Shown in pieces: positions 14,001 to 26,285 of a stretch of DNA of 64,000 nucleotides; the first letter of the stretch is position 1, and every line of letters begins with the position of its first letter. The notes under the pieces are model-generated. The model worked only from the letters and a program-made list of their open reading frames with translations. It was not told the origin of the DNA and searched no databases. Source of the DNA: Chamaea fasciata. Lineage: Eukaryota > Chordata > Aves > Passeriformes > Sylviidae. The stretch covers positions 47,829,563 through 47,893,562 of the forward strand of contig JARCOQ010000005.1 of the NCBI GenBank assembly GCA_029207755.1, written 5' to 3'. The position numbers and the translations under genes were made by a program.

Positions 14001-15850
14001 GCATTTCAGTGTACACAGAAATAGGCACCTGTATCCAATCAGCTGGGACAGTCCTTCTGACCTTATGACTGGGAGCTGAGACACTCAGTTCACATTTAAG
14101 TAATAACCATCAGATATCTAAATTTAGGTGCCTCTATCTGCAGGTTACATCCTGTCCCTAAAGCGAGGTGACAGCCATCTCACCTTTCTAGCGTGATCAC
14201 TGTGCCAATTTGTACTCGCACATGTAGACCAGTGGTGCCTCTCCATCCTCCTTGGCACAGCATGAGAGCCATGGACACCATGGCTTACACTACAGTGAGT
14301 AGGCAGACCTCAGGCTCCTAAATCACTTGGGACCGTTTTTCAATGTAGCCCCATTAGCCTTCTGAAAGTACGGGTTATGTTTGATGACTGACTCTTATGG
14401 ATTTCTCAAGCATTCTGAAAAAATGTTTGATACTTTTATCTTTTCTTCTTTTTGCCCCTGATATAATTTGACATGGTCTATTCCATGAGGTTTTGTGTGT
14501 CTGTATAAATATAGGGAAGTAGCAGGCAGTATATAATGTGCTCTGACAAGATGCAAATAGGCTGGCAGTGACCGGTGACCTTTGAAAGCTTCTTGAGATA
14601 CTTTCCTAAGACAAGTTGGATCCCACTGAGTTATTGCTAAGCTTCTCTCCATCACTACTTATTTTCTCTTCTCATTTTTCGTAACTGCCTCGTTCTTGGC
14701 TGACTCACTAAGCCCAGGACCTGCTTTAAAGTTTCAATTAATTTAATGGAGAGAAACCTGCTATGTCCTTTCCTAAGAAGCTTCAGGATTTTACACTGAG
14801 ATAAAAGTAGGAAGGACACGAAGAACTGTCTTAGGGCTCAGCATGGCCCACCCCACAGTGAATGCACTGAGTGCTGCCTTTCACTGGATGAGCCACTCAT
14901 CCCTGCAGGTCCTCATGTACTTCTATGGGGGGTGGAAGAGAGGACTCCTGTATGAATTTTGTGGCAATCTCCACATGTGAGATTCAAAAAGGATCACCAC
15001 TCAGAAATAAGCCAGAATCCCTAAAACAAACAAAATTAGCAAGCAGATGAGATATCTGTAGACACTTAGACCTCAGCACAGGCATGTGCAGATGCTCTAT
15101 CCCCACCGCTGGTTTTGGAAGTGAGAACAAACTTCGTGAGGCGAGGGGGATTTTTAGGTTTGGGGCTGTGTGTAGGGACTCAGTGCTTCATGTGGGTAGG
15201 CCTTGATGTCAATTCCTTAATCAGGATAATGAAATACTCCCAGTGAGTAATATTTAAAATAACAAATGAAGTCATGAACACATTGGATATACTCGAGGAT
15301 TTAGATGGAGTTGAGCTGATAGGTGTGGCGGGCCAGAAGCATAAAATGTAGAGCAAGGGGGAATTTGTCATTGCCTTTGTTCATTAACTGTTTGGGCCAG
15401 CAGTTTGGACAAAGTGACTCAGGGCTCGAGAGCAGGCAGAACTGAGCCTTCAGCAAGCAAGACTGGTCTGAGCGGGACACAAGGAAAGCCAAGCTGCCCT
15501 TTTCAGGAAAGAAGCCGGTGGCTCTCACTGGCACGGGTGGAAAGGGACGAGCAGATGCGTCCGCACACGCAGCACCTATTGAGAGCCCCGAGGAAACAAA
15601 CCATCTATGGATCCAGGCTTGCCACTCTCCCTCTGGGCACTGCAGGCCCGTTCACACACCACAGCTTCCTCATCGCCTACTTTGCAAGCAGTTTATCTGT
15701 CGAGAAAGCAGGCAAAGAGACAAAAGGTTTGGAGCAGGGAGGGGACGAACTGCTATTCATAGTCGCAGTCCCCACCCACAGGTGCCAGGAGTCAGACAGG
15801 GGAGCACCTTATCAGGTGCCTGACTGAGCAGCATTCAGCTCTGTCCCCAG
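5061..15850. other. Intergenic, gene-free upstream of GPRC5A
   Basis: No coding exon is supported. The frames present are short, overlap on both strands and show no recognisable domain. A TG-rich patch lies near 8,540-8,580. Near 14,280-14,360 there is text resembling old amniote interspersed repeats, too diverged to name. From about 15,400 the base composition becomes richer in G+C towards the GPRC5A promoter. Confidence 0.6.
10258..10320 (-). mobile_element. CR1 LINE 3'-end fragment
   Basis: The plus strand reads TTCATAGAATCAATAAGG and then a GGTTGGAAAAAATCTTCAAG-type block ending in GTCCAACC. This is the reverse complement of the CR1 3' end, which normally finishes in ATTCTATGATTCTATG. 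Only the last 60 or so bases are recognisable. Confidence 0.75.
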
Positions 15851-15889
15851 GGCTCCATCTCCACCCCGACGCAGGGGTGAATGCCCCGC

Positions 15890-15897
15890 TGACGTCA
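15890..15897. promoter_or_regulatory. Consensus cAMP response element (CRE)
   Basis: TGACGTCA, the full palindromic CREB/ATF site, lies about 265 bases upstream of the exon 1 donor. It sits in CpG-rich promoter DNA, where full CREs tend to be functional. Occupancy is inferred. Confidence 0.55.
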
Positions 15898-16019
15898 GGA
15901 GGCCTTACTTCATTTCCTGGCACAGGGGCCGAATTTTCACAGCCGTGTCCTGTGGGAGAGGAGAGGCGGTGGAACTGGAATAGGCGTGCTCAGCCCCACC
16001 TCCTTAGCCCTCCAGCTGT

Positions 16020-16161
16020 TAAAGCTCCCAGGAACGGCGAGCGCGGAGCTGCTGCTCGGCCGGGGCTCCAGGTGCGAAGGTGCCCGGTTACTGGTGCGCT
16101 GGAAAAGTGCCTCTCCCAGACGGAGCCTCTCTGCTGCCTTCACCAGGCACGACCCAGAAAG
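16020..16161 (+). other. GPRC5A: GPRC5A non-coding exon 1 (5' end approximate)
   Basis: The donor GTAATT begins at 16,162. The next credible acceptor on the strand is the polypyrimidine tract plus CTACAG ending at 18,657, 31 bases before the GPRC5A ATG. The exon has no start codon leading into the receptor frame, so it would be 5' UTR. Its left boundary cannot be fixed from sequence alone. Confidence 0.5.
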
Positions 16162-18657
16162 GTAATTCAAGATAATGTTTTACAGGATCCGGGGTGGGCC
16201 TGGCTTCTGCAGCTGGGTTGGGATGGCGTGTAGGACCATGGCTGTGCGGGCTGGGAGAGGAGAGGCACGGAGTGCCACGGTGGACTGAGAGTGCCTCCCA
16301 TCCTTGACTCTAAGATGGGTCTGATAGCTGGAGCTGGGGAGACGCTCCCGGGAAACGACTAGGGATTTGTGGGTGAATGGGTGTATTTTATGTACACATA
16401 TCAATGGGAAAGGAGCGCCAAGATGGAGGGAGAAGACTCCTTGCTCAAGTGAGAGCTATGATTTGGGGTGTGCTGTATAAGCTACCGCAGTACAGGCTCC
16501 CTTGCACAGACTGCAGAGCCCGTTGGAATTCCTAGACACTGCTCTAGGTGCTGGATGAGCAGACTCAGCTTCTGGGGAGCGGCATTTACCCAGGAGACAG
16601 GGTAGAGGCTCTTCGTGCCTCACCGGGCATCTACCCTGGAAAAAAAAAGAGAAGGCAGTAAAAATGGTTGCAAGTGGCCAGTTCTCCAAGTCAAGGTTAT
16701 TTTCCATCCTGTTTGTTTCACTGGCCGCGGTGGCTGGCTGTGGCAAGCACCACTTGCAGTCAGCACCAGTCAGGACCCAAAGCTGTGGGTGTGCTCTGTG
16801 CTGTCATGAGGTCACTCAGGCTGGTTCTCTGGTCTCTCCACGTGCCTCAATAGCGAGCACCAGTCTGTATCTGCCAGAGCTGTTAACAGATAAGCTAATC
16901 TAATCAACAGTAAATGTCTGTGGATAAAATTTTAGAATTTTCTCTCTAAATTTTCAGAAAGGTTCATTATTTATTGTTCACAGTTGTCCAAATAATCCAG
17001 CTATCTGTGCAAGAGATCGTAAATCTCCAAGATTTTGTGTACATTGATTATCAAAACTCCTTTGTGTGATGTCCACTTATTCCATTCTCTCCATGGGATT
17101 CCAAAGTTCCTGCATATTTGAATAATTTGCATTTTATTGGAGCCAGCCTTTTGAAGAGCTGCACATCTTTTACACAGAGAGTTAGAAGCTGGAAAAATAT
17201 TTCCCCAATTCAGTTATAAGCAGGTCCATTGAAGCATATGTGGGGTTGAGAGTGAGTCAGTGATATTTTCACCCTTTGTTCATCCCTTGGTTAGATCAAC
17301 TGCCATTTATTAAAAACACAATCTGCACTCACTAAAATCTGCTGGAAGGGTTTGAGAACCAACTTCCTAAATGCAGTGTGTTGTTCTGTAGCAGCAAAAT
17401 CAAGGCAAATGGCATCATGAGCACTAAAGTCTAAATTTTGCAAGACTAATTATTGCTTTCTCTATTAGAAAGCCCCTGGTTTTCCAGCGTGGATCACCAT
17501 TAAGGACAGGTTTACTTATGTTTCATTGTGATATTGTAGCTAAATTCCTCTTTTGATAGATTTTAGGGACTCAAGCCCAACTGAGGACGTTAGTATTTAG
17601 AAATCAGTACCTGGCCCCTAGGGTCTAAACTCCATGTGGCTGCATAATTTTCCATGATGTGCCAAAGGCCTCCAGCTGTGGTTTTGCATATGCTTCAAGC
17701 TCCCAAAAAAGAAGGGAACTTAATTCCCCTAAACAGTCCGATTAAGCTCTCTTATCCCCTGGGAGACAGGCTTGCTCAGACAGTGCTGAAATCTTATGAT
17801 GAGACAGCAGGAACGTGTTAGAGACCTTGACATCACTGGCTTCTGGACTCCTCATGCAATAACTTGGTGGTTACTTCTCTCACAGTGAACAGCGTTGGCT
17901 CTGACATATCAGGCCTCCAGTCAGTGCAAGGCAATATCTTAGGGTGGAGACTGAGGTCTTTGAGACACGCGTTATTGCTACACTGCCATGAAGAAGGAGA
18001 AGTATGAGTTTAGGTCTAGTGGTCGGTGGCCTGTATTTGCTGCTGAATTTGGAGTGAGAAGGGCTATGCTGGAGGCATCTAGGTTAGTTATCTGCAAGAT
18101 AAAAGGTGTTAAAGTTCCCCTTCATTCATAACAGTAAACCAAAGCCAAAAGTGCCTCAGAGACTGTAAAAGGGGGAAAATTAATGTAAAAGAGAACAAGT
18201 TTTCTGTTCTGCATTTTTCATCTCTGAATCTCCCAAGTACCAAGGTCCTGATGGTCTTTGAACTTGTCAGAAGAGCGTAAACTGTATTATGACTAACAGC
18301 TGCTCTGGTATCACAGAAGTGACAAGGCAGTCTCTGCACTGCACGGCACCAAGCAAGTCCCTCCTCCAGCACCTCACCTTCTTCCTACTCCCTACACTCC
18401 TAAAACATTGCACAGCATCGGGTACACTGCAGAGGACATGCAAGGTGAATTTCCTCCTCCTGAGGGGCTTGACTTGCCCTTGATGGAGACCAATGCCAAA
18501 CTATGAGATGACTCTGCTCCCATTGCCCCATGTCCTTAGCACTGTGGTGTCCTTGCCCAGCAAGGTGGGGATGGAGGTCTATCTTGCCTCTCCTTCCCCA
18601 CTGTTGACAGTACCCAGATGGTTGACTTGACAGCCTGTGTTTTCTCTTTTTCTACAG
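16162..18657 (+). other. GPRC5A: GPRC5A intron 1
   Basis: This interval runs from the GTAATT donor to a TTTTCTCTTTTTCTACAG acceptor. I see no other exon in it. A GC-rich patch continues to about 16,800 and may be promoter-proximal regulatory sequence. The rest is unremarkable. Confidence 0.5.
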
Positions 18658-18688
18658 CTTTGGAGAAGTTGTTCAAGGAGGCGAGAGG

Positions 18689-21438
18689 ATGACAACGCCA
18701 CATCCGCCAGGCTGCGGCAGCATCGGTGCTGACTACCACCTACTCTGTGACACAGAGAAGGCCTGGGGAATTGTCTTGGAGTCGCTGGCTGCAGCAGGCA
18801 TCCTCATCACCGTTTTCCTCATCTGCTCGCTCTTCTTCCTTATCTGCAAAGTCCAAGACAACAGCAAGCGGCACATGATCTCCGTCTATTTTTTCTTTCT
18901 TTTAGGCACACTCGGCGTTTTTGGTCTCACTTTTGCCTTCATCATTAAACTCAATAACAGGACTCGTCCCACTCGCTTCTTCCTATTTGGAGTCATCTTT
19001 GCTCTCTGCTTCTCGTGCCTCCTCACCCATGCCTGCAACCTCAACAAACTAGTGAGAGGAAGAAAGCCCTTCTCCTGGCGAGTGCTGCTGCTCTTCATTG
19101 TTTGCTTTGCCCTGGTACAGGTTGTGATCAACATTGAATACTTAGTCACCATGTTAGTAAACCAGAGAGAAGAATTCCTGAATATGACTCGGGAGAATAC
19201 CAACAAGGATTTTGTCATGCTTCTGATCTATGTGCTCTTCCTCATGGCTCTGACCTTCTTGGTTTCCATGTTCACATTCTGTGGGCCATATAAAAGTTGG
19301 AAGAGACATGGGGCGCACATCTTTGTCACTGTCCTGTTCTCCATTGCCATTTGGGTAGTGTGGATCACTATGCTCATAAAAGGCAACACAGTTTTAGACA
19401 AAGAAATGTGGGATGATCCTGTTGTGGCCATTGCTCTGGTGTCCAATGGCTGGATTTTCCTGATAATGTATATTGTCCCCGAAATTTGTTTCCTCACTGC
19501 TCCTCTGAAGCTAGAGGACTACCCTCCAGAAAATGACTTCTGCCAGCCCAAGTTCATAAAGCAGGCAACTGGAGTGGACAACCGTGCCTACACCCAAGAT
19601 GAAATTGTGCAAGGTATGGTGAAGTGACTGTCTCCACTGTCCCCCCAGCCCTAAGCACAAAAGCACCACTCGTGACCTAAAAGAGGTAGAGCTACAGGAA
19701 AAGATTTGAAGATGACAGATAAATTAGAGGCTAGGAAAAAGTTTCAGACTGATGAAACTTTGGAAATGCGCATGAAAATTAATCTCCAGACATGAGTGAA
19801 ATGAGTGAGGACCAATGCAAAAGCTAAAGATGTGTAGGAGGAGTGACTGAATAGGAGACTTGCTCCATGTCAAGGCTGAAATATAACTGTTTATGACCCT
19901 GCTATGTCTGGGAAGTCCACGTTAAAAATCAGGAGGGGTTTTTTTTTGTCTCTTAGTGGTGCATCAGATCTTCAGGCCTATATAGGTTATACCTTGCAGG
20001 TTATTTATTCCAGTTCTGATCAGGCTCCCTTATCCATGTAAGAATGAATCAATCATCTGAAAAGGAGGCAAGGAGGACTTCCTTTTCTGTATGAGTCTTT
20101 TGCCTACTTGGACAAAGCAAAATGTTCTATCAGCTAATGTTTCCCAAACCTGTGGGTAGGAGATGTGACTCCTCTGGCTGTGGATTTCCTGCTGGTATCA
20201 CATTCGTCACCTGCAGTCAGACCCCAAGATTTGTGAAAGAATAGCCAAGAAAGGCTGTGCTCTGCCAGGGAATACTGTGAAGGGGGTCTTGTGCATACAA
20301 GTGGGACGGATTTGGCTGGTGGTTGTGACAGTAATTGTGAAGCAGTACATGTCTAATCTCCAAGGCCACCTGCATCCTGTTACTTGCAACACCATTCATT
20401 TCTGCTTTCAGAAGGAAATACTTAATGTCCTCCACCTATGGATTTTAGCCCATTCCCGCCTGCACATTGCACAGTTAGACCAATCTAAAAGCAGCTGTTT
20501 ATGTAACCACAGACCCTCTGAGTCTCCCTTGAAGTGGTATTTTCAAGCTACAGTGTAATGCTAATGCAGTGACTTTCCTCTGCTTTTGTCTTGTGACACA
20601 GGAGACCTCAGCTACTCCCCGTACGCTTCTCACTTTCAGATGAAGGTAAGTTCGTGCCACCGTCACCCGTTTCACCGAATGCAGGCTATAGCCTATGGTT
20701 CAGGTGCTGGAAGGAAGGGAAGGAGAAGGGGCAAAGACAGATGGACCTAGAGCAGGCTCTGTGAAGGCAGACCCGTGCTTTGAATGGAGCCAGGTGATTC
20801 TGTGACATGTTCATGGAGGTGCCGTGGCTGGGAGGAAAGGAAGACCTATGACACATCCAGGGACATGGGAAGGCAAGAGGGGCCCGAGGTAAAGAGGTTA
20901 TAGTTTTCAATACTTCAGGATTTGGTGCCACATAAGAAGTCCTCTCTTCAAGCACAGTTCCTACAGTAGACTGTGCCCTTTCCTCAGGAGAGTGTGCTTA
21001 TTTCCTCAGCCCAGGCCCTGAATGTATTCCCACCAGCAGACACTGGAAGTTGCAGTGCAGATCTAGAATGGGCAGTCTGCATGTCCACCTGTCCATTCAC
21101 CAGTCCTCCTTCAGATCACAGCCTAGCCAGGTCTAGTAACTCACATCATGTTCCCACATGTCCTCTGGTGACATGTCTCCATCACTAATTTGTTCTGCCA
21201 GGATCCTCTTCCACAGCCTTATTGGTCACATTCTCAGGAAACCTTCAGCTCTGTTTCTCCCTTCTTTCTTTGTCTTCTTGATAAGCCTTGTTTCATTACT
21301 TCTGTCCAGTTTTCAAAGGTAAAGACTTCTGTGCTTCCTTTTCAGGCCATTGAACCCCAGAATGATTTCTCCATCCCTCGCCCCAAGGCCCGGACAAGCC
21401 CATACCATGACTACACTGGTGGGAAAAACCCCATGTAG
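18689..21438 (+). CDS. GPRC5A: GPRC5A, class C orphan receptor (RAIG1)
   Basis: Coding exons are 18,689-19,613, 20,602-20,645 and 21,346-21,438. Every junction is GT-AG and phases agree (1, then 0), giving 353 residues; human GPRC5A has 357. The family are plasma-membrane class C receptors without the large ligand-binding domain; GPRC5A is retinoid-induced and modulates growth signalling in epithelia. Visible: a short N-terminus with C9 and C20, then seven hydrophobic segments near 26-54, 64-86, 96-118, 130-154, 175-198, 209-230 and 246-268. Family blocks include GLTFAFII, FSCLLTHA, LVRGRKP, YVLFLMALTF and WKRHGAHI. N-glycosylation sequons are NRT (90) and NMT (165). The cytoplasmic tail keeps GPRC5A-type motifs: GVDNRAYTQDEI, YSPYASHFQ, and FSIPRPKA with SPYHDY near the end. 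The start is set by the acceptor 31 bases upstream. Parts of the helical core (GPYKSWK, WDDPVVAIALV) look more like GPRC5D, so the name rests on the tail and synteny. Confidence 0.93.
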
Positions 21439-22655
21439 CAACTCCACAGTGAGCAGAGACTAAGTGCCCCTCAGCAGAGGCATGGGGAACGAGCCACATG
21501 GTGACAAGTGAGATGATCCTGCAGAAGAGTAAACCCACACCAGCAAAAAAGGAGAGGGATCCTCTTTCCCCCACACAGGCACCTTTGTAGCTCCCTCTTA
21601 ATCTTCAAATATAGCCTTCAGACACAGCCCTGGCAATCCTGTTCCTCCTCACTGGAATGAAGCTTCTCTCTCCTGACGGAAGAGCATCCTGTCCTATTTT
21701 CAGGAGGAATGCTGAAGCAGGAAGATTATCAGCTGGGTCTGTGACTGGCTTTGCCCCAGACAGGACCTGCTTTAATCAGCTCATGGGAGTGCTTGTACCC
21801 CTCATCTGATGGGAGAAGAGGAAGGATCAGGAGCATCAGCCCTACACATTCCTTCCTTTTGCCCACCCACGAGGACATCTCAGGTACTTCTGAGGACATC
21901 TTTATCTATCCACTGTTACTTTTGTGCCTACTCCCAGCCCTGCCTGGCTGTCCTTCAGAGATCAGAGGAGAAGAGACAGAGAGAGAGAAAGAGTATTCCT
22001 TTTTTCATCTTCATATTTGCTTCCAGCACATTCCTTATCATCTAGGGACCATGCTGGAGATGGGGAAGAAAACTTTTAAGACATAAAACCATATACCAAA
22101 TTACCCTGATACATGTTCCAATTCATGTTCTAGCAGCTTCCTTTTCAGCTCTGGCTCCTACCCATGTGCCCCAGCTGAGCTCCCCAAGGTGCCTGCCCCC
22201 CTGCAAACTCTCCCTCCCCACCCCAGTCACTCCAAGCTGTGGATCCCCAAAGACAAAGCCTCTTCCATGTGGCTCCTTGCAATGCCCTGGTGGGTTATAA
22301 TCCTGTGAACCCTGGATCTCAGCCTCTTCCTGAGTGTGTCTGTGACATTAACACAAACATTTCCCAAGCAGCTAGGTTACAGAGGGCAGACACCTTTCTT
22401 ACCAGGCATGAGTGAGCAAATATGTGTGTGTGGTGGGTGTGGACTGCACCCTGGTGATGAGCAATGAGTCTGCAGAGTTGAATCATTCTGTAACCTGCTT
22501 TGCATTTGAAAAATATCTTTCCATGGTATTTCACATGTAACTACAGAGAACTCTCCAAGTGGGTGTGTGGTACCCTGGCGTGTGACACAGCTGTATATTT
22601 ATTCAGTACTTTGTATATGGACTGTTTAATTAATAAAAACCCAAACAGCCTGACT
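21439..22655 (+). other. GPRC5A: GPRC5A 3' UTR
   Basis: This region follows the TAG at 21,436-21,438 with no further open frame in register. It ends shortly after an AATAAA at 22,632-22,637, the first good plus-strand polyadenylation signal downstream. The exact cleavage position is not visible. A length near 1.2 kb is inferred from that signal. Confidence 0.65.
22632..22637 (+). terminator. GPRC5A: Polyadenylation signal of GPRC5A
   Basis: AATAAA in an A/T-rich context (TTAATTAATAAAAACC), about 1.2 kb after the stop codon. It is followed by moderately T/G-rich sequence (GGTGTTCTTCCTTGGG). Confidence 0.65.
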
Positions 22656-25600
22656 ATGAGAAACTGGTGTTCTTCCTTGGGAATGTGATTCCTGTAATGG
22701 CTGGTGGGGTGACAGCAGTAGCTCTCCATGGGTTGGAATGGGCCACCTGGGAGGTTGCACTTAGGGAAAAATGGCAGAGAGATGCTTCTTTGAAGCTGTC
22801 TTTGTGGACCAAAGATCAGCTGCTTGAGGGTGCAGAAGAAGGGTTAGTAGCTTCTCCATGCTGCTTTTTTGAATAAAGTCGAATCAGTGTTAGGAGTGCT
22901 TAAGAAATGAGGAAATATAAATCCAAGCCACAGCAAGCAAATGCCAGAGGAAAGGTGTGAACTTTTCATCACTGCACATGTCTGTATCTGCTGTGTCAAT
23001 ACTCCTATATTTATTTGCTTGTCTCTTGTTGGGTACCTGCATCATCAAGAATAGGAAAGGAACTTGTGGGTATGTAATTCAGTTTGTAAAAAATGTCTTT
23101 CTGATGTTCTGAATACATGTAGTATTTTTGTTTGAAAATAGAAACAATATCAAAGCAAAATCATATCAGTGAAGATGATAATGATGATAATTTTTAAACC
23201 TTCTGATAGTATGAGTCTATAATTTCCCTTTTTAGAGAATACTCTCCCATGAGATTCTACATGGTGTGTTATGCTACCACATACCCTGATGCTCTTGGCA
23301 AGTAAACCCCTTCCTCAGGCACAGTTCTGTCTATAATCAGGCAGCCTGGGTTTTCCCCACTCTGCCTACCAGCACTGAAGGGCAACACGAGGACATCTGA
23401 GGCTTCTGAACCCCTTGGCATGAGAAAGATCCCTCCTAAGGATTGATTTTGAAATGTATCACGGAATAACTTGCCTTTTTCTAGTAAATTTGAGGTGGAA
23501 ATGATGCTAACCATCCCTCCTCTTCTCTCTTCCACCTACACAGTCCACAGGTGTAACACAGAGGATGAGGGAGAAAACTCAAGGACGCTAATGTAACATT
23601 GGAGAGCAGGCTGGTAAAAGGGTTTGTGAAGCTGTGATGCAACTTGTTGACTTGCAGACCAAAGGTAGGAGGGATATGCTTGAAACAGTACCTAACTTTC
23701 AAGAAATTAGCTTTTCAAGCAGGTGTGGTGTCATTGATAACTCTGTCTCAGGATGACTCAAAAATGTGTTGAAAGAGAGCCAGCTCCTCTGCTTCAGTGG
23801 AGTCTGGTAGAGCAAAGGAACAGGCTAATAGGAGAAATAGGAGTGAAGTGTGTTCTTACTGTGTGTTTTCCAAATCCCAGGCACTTACCAACTCCTTCAC
23901 TAACTGCCTCTGACTAGAAGGAATCTCTCAATGTGCCTTGGCCCCAGACACCACAGAACAAGGAGGGATGAGAGACATCATATGCACTCCCATTGATTCA
24001 AGGCGTAGCAATTTTCTTGATTTTTTGGTTGTTACTGTGCATGCTGCTTGGCAGAGAATGAAAATCTCTTTCCATGGATTTAGAGTGCCTTTTAGAGTAT
24101 TTTTTTAAAGCCTCTGTAATGACAAAAATACTAATCTGCCCAGGGTTATTTTGCACTTGTTTGATACTAATGCAGCTTTGTGTGAGAGCTCATTTAAATG
24201 CCAAAATAAATATGAGTTTCTGTGGAATTTGGCACTGCTGGGTAAGGGTTTCTCACACCTGGGGAGAGACTTTCGGAAAAGCAGCAGTTTCCTCTCTCCT
24301 TATAATTGAGCTTAAACCAAACCAGCTGGCCACTTAGTCATACACAAGTCCCAGGGAAATCCTAAACTGGTGGGGCCAGACAGACTAGACCCAAAAGGAG
24401 CAAGTGAGTTGAGAAGGCAGGATCCTGGTGCTGTTTTTTCTGAAAACCTTCTCACTGGAGGCCTGTAAACCCAGTAACGCTCATCCTTACACTCTCTCAT
24501 GCATGGGGCTCCCTTGGTGGTGGTTGTTATAGGTGCTCTGCCTTCAGGGCCCTCTGGTTTCCAGTCCCTCCTCTCCCTGTTCAAGGAGACCAGAGAGCCA
24601 GAAATGTACATACCAGAGAAGGGTTGGCACAGAGCACACCTGCATTATGAAAGCAACCAGGATTATCAGGAGGCAGGATAAACTGCTGAACCTCAGGTCA
24701 GGGGTGTCATGGGAAAAGAGCAAAGAAGGACAAAAACACTCTTTGGTCCCAGGACCTTTAGGGTCACCATCCCATGGCCTTGCCAGGGCTGTAGGGCTCC
24801 ATGTGCCTGGCCAGGAGTGAACACAGAAGGTGTAATAAACCTGGGCACAGACCCAGGTCAGTGGTGACTCAACTTGGAATGGGGAGGGACCTTGCTGGGG
24901 TGACCTCCCAAGTGTTCCCTGCCCCTTCTGGGCCTTGGTGCCAGTGCCACCCGCCCTGAACAAGATTTTTCTTTGAGAGGGGTTCACCCTCTTCCTAAAA
25001 GTCTTTTAGCCCTTGCTGTTGCACAGGGGTCATGAGTCCCTCTTCCTCTGCTGAGGCTACTTTCTCCAGGCTCACAGGGCCAGGTGATCACTTTAATCAG
25101 ATCTACTCCCCAAGGAACAGAATCACAGGGCCACAACTTGGATGTGGCAACTTTTGGTCCAAAGGTGCATATTGCTCCTTTGCCAAAGGTGACTGTCTCA
25201 CAGCAGGGCTGACAGTACAGGTGGCGTGTCCAGTGCCCAATTACAGCAGTCACCTTCTCCCATACAAACCTTACACAATAGGTTCCAGTGTGTCTTATCA
25301 CACTGGACCAGAACCAGAGGTTGCTGAAAAGGAGAAATGCCTCCCATTTTCCTGGCTCTGACAGAGGCAAAGTGAACAGCTGGGAGCAGTCTCCTTCAAT
25401 CATCCCTGGCAGCTGCACTACAGCCTGTGAGCAGCACCTAGAAGGCAACAACACTCGAGAACTAGAGACAGCATTCAGCCTATCCTACATTTCCACTTAC
25501 ACTGCTCTTACACACACACTCCCCAGGGAGGGACTGATTTTGCAGTTTCTTAAAGACAATCATGAGATCTAAAAGCTGCCAGTGTGAAAGTCGTGTGAGT

Positions 25601-25779
25601 AATACTTGGGATGCCTCTTGCTTTATTCTGCCCCAAGCAGAATATTCTGTTCCCTTTAAAATGTAAACTCACAGAACATGTGAGGAGCTGGTGGTTCTGA
25701 GAGGCCAGAGAGTTCTTGTTTCCAGCTCTTTCCTACATTTTAGTAGGTGTAGTTAGTTGTACTAGAGAGTCACTCAAAG
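22656..25779. other. Intergenic, no gene recognised
   Basis: No exon is supported. GPRC5D lies between GPRC5A and HEBP1 in mammals, so I looked here for a second seven-helix frame on both strands and found none. A weak candidate LTR (24,705-25,023) is described separately. Confidence 0.6.
24705..25023 (+). mobile_element. Possible short solo LTR (weak)
   Basis: The segment starts TGTCATGG and ends TGTTGCA. It is flanked on both sides by CAGGGG (24,699-24,704 and 25,024-25,029), a six-base duplication of the length ERVK integrases make. It contains AATAAA at 24,834-24,839. I do not recognise the family, no TATA box is obvious and the duplicated hexamer is simple, so chance is possible. Confidence 0.3.
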
Positions 25780-26285
25780 GTTTTGGTCAGATGGGACTTC
25801 TGGAGAGGTCCAGTCCAGCTTCTGCTCAGAACAATACTCATGTCAAAGACCAGTTTGAGGTAAGCTTTGAATGTCTTCAAAGGAAGAGATCACACAGCTT
25901 TTTTGGGGTCCCTGAGTCCCTGGTCCCAATCTCAATGGGATTTTTTTTAAACCTGTGTCTACTCAGAATCTCCCTTCTTGCAGCTTCTCTGTCATCCTTT
26001 GACTTTTCACTGTGCACCTCTGAGAGAAGTCTTGTCCCATTTGGTTAGTAGACAAGAGCACCTGGATCCCCCTTAGCCTTTCTTCTGATGACAAAGCAGG
26101 TCCCTGAGTCTTTTCCCCTGATGACATGGTCCAAGCAGTTCCCAACAGTCTCAATGGCTCCCCTGCCAGTTTTGTTCCTCTTCATCAAGCTCTGTAGTAG
26201 TGAGAGACCCAAACAGGACATGGTACTCCGGATAGAGCCTTCTGAGGACTAAATAAAGAAATAACCAATTCCCTCACCTTACTGC
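25780..26285 (-). mobile_element. CR1 LINE fragment, antisense
   Basis: The plus strand reads as the reverse complement of a CR1 3' region. Landmarks in order are GGGACTTCTGGAGAGGTCCA, CTTCTGCTCAGAACAA, TTTGAATGTCTTCAAAGGAA, TTTTCACTGTGCACCTCTGA, CCTTAGCCTTTCTTCTGATG and AACAGGACATGGTACTCCGG. Each corresponds to a familiar stretch of chicken-type CR1. It is diverged, with no intact reverse transcriptase frame. About half a kilobase remains. Confidence 0.85.

Larger units (their letters stand above)
15870..16161 (+). promoter_or_regulatory. GPRC5A: GPRC5A promoter and CpG-rich leader
   Basis: This CpG- and GC-rich stretch ends at a splice donor (CAGAAAG|GTAATTC) that points to the acceptor just before the GPRC5A start codon. 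A perfect palindromic CRE (TGACGTCA) lies at 15,890-15,897. No TATA box stands at a convincing distance. The transcription start is not visible; about 16,000-16,050 is a guess from composition. The mammalian gene (RAIG1) is induced by retinoic acid, but I did not find a clear direct-repeat retinoid element. Confidence 0.55.

Noticed and set aside
15405..15827. 140-codon plus-strand frame before the GPRC5A promoter
   Set aside because: It overlaps a second frame in another register, lies in promoter-proximal GC-rich DNA and resembles no protein.
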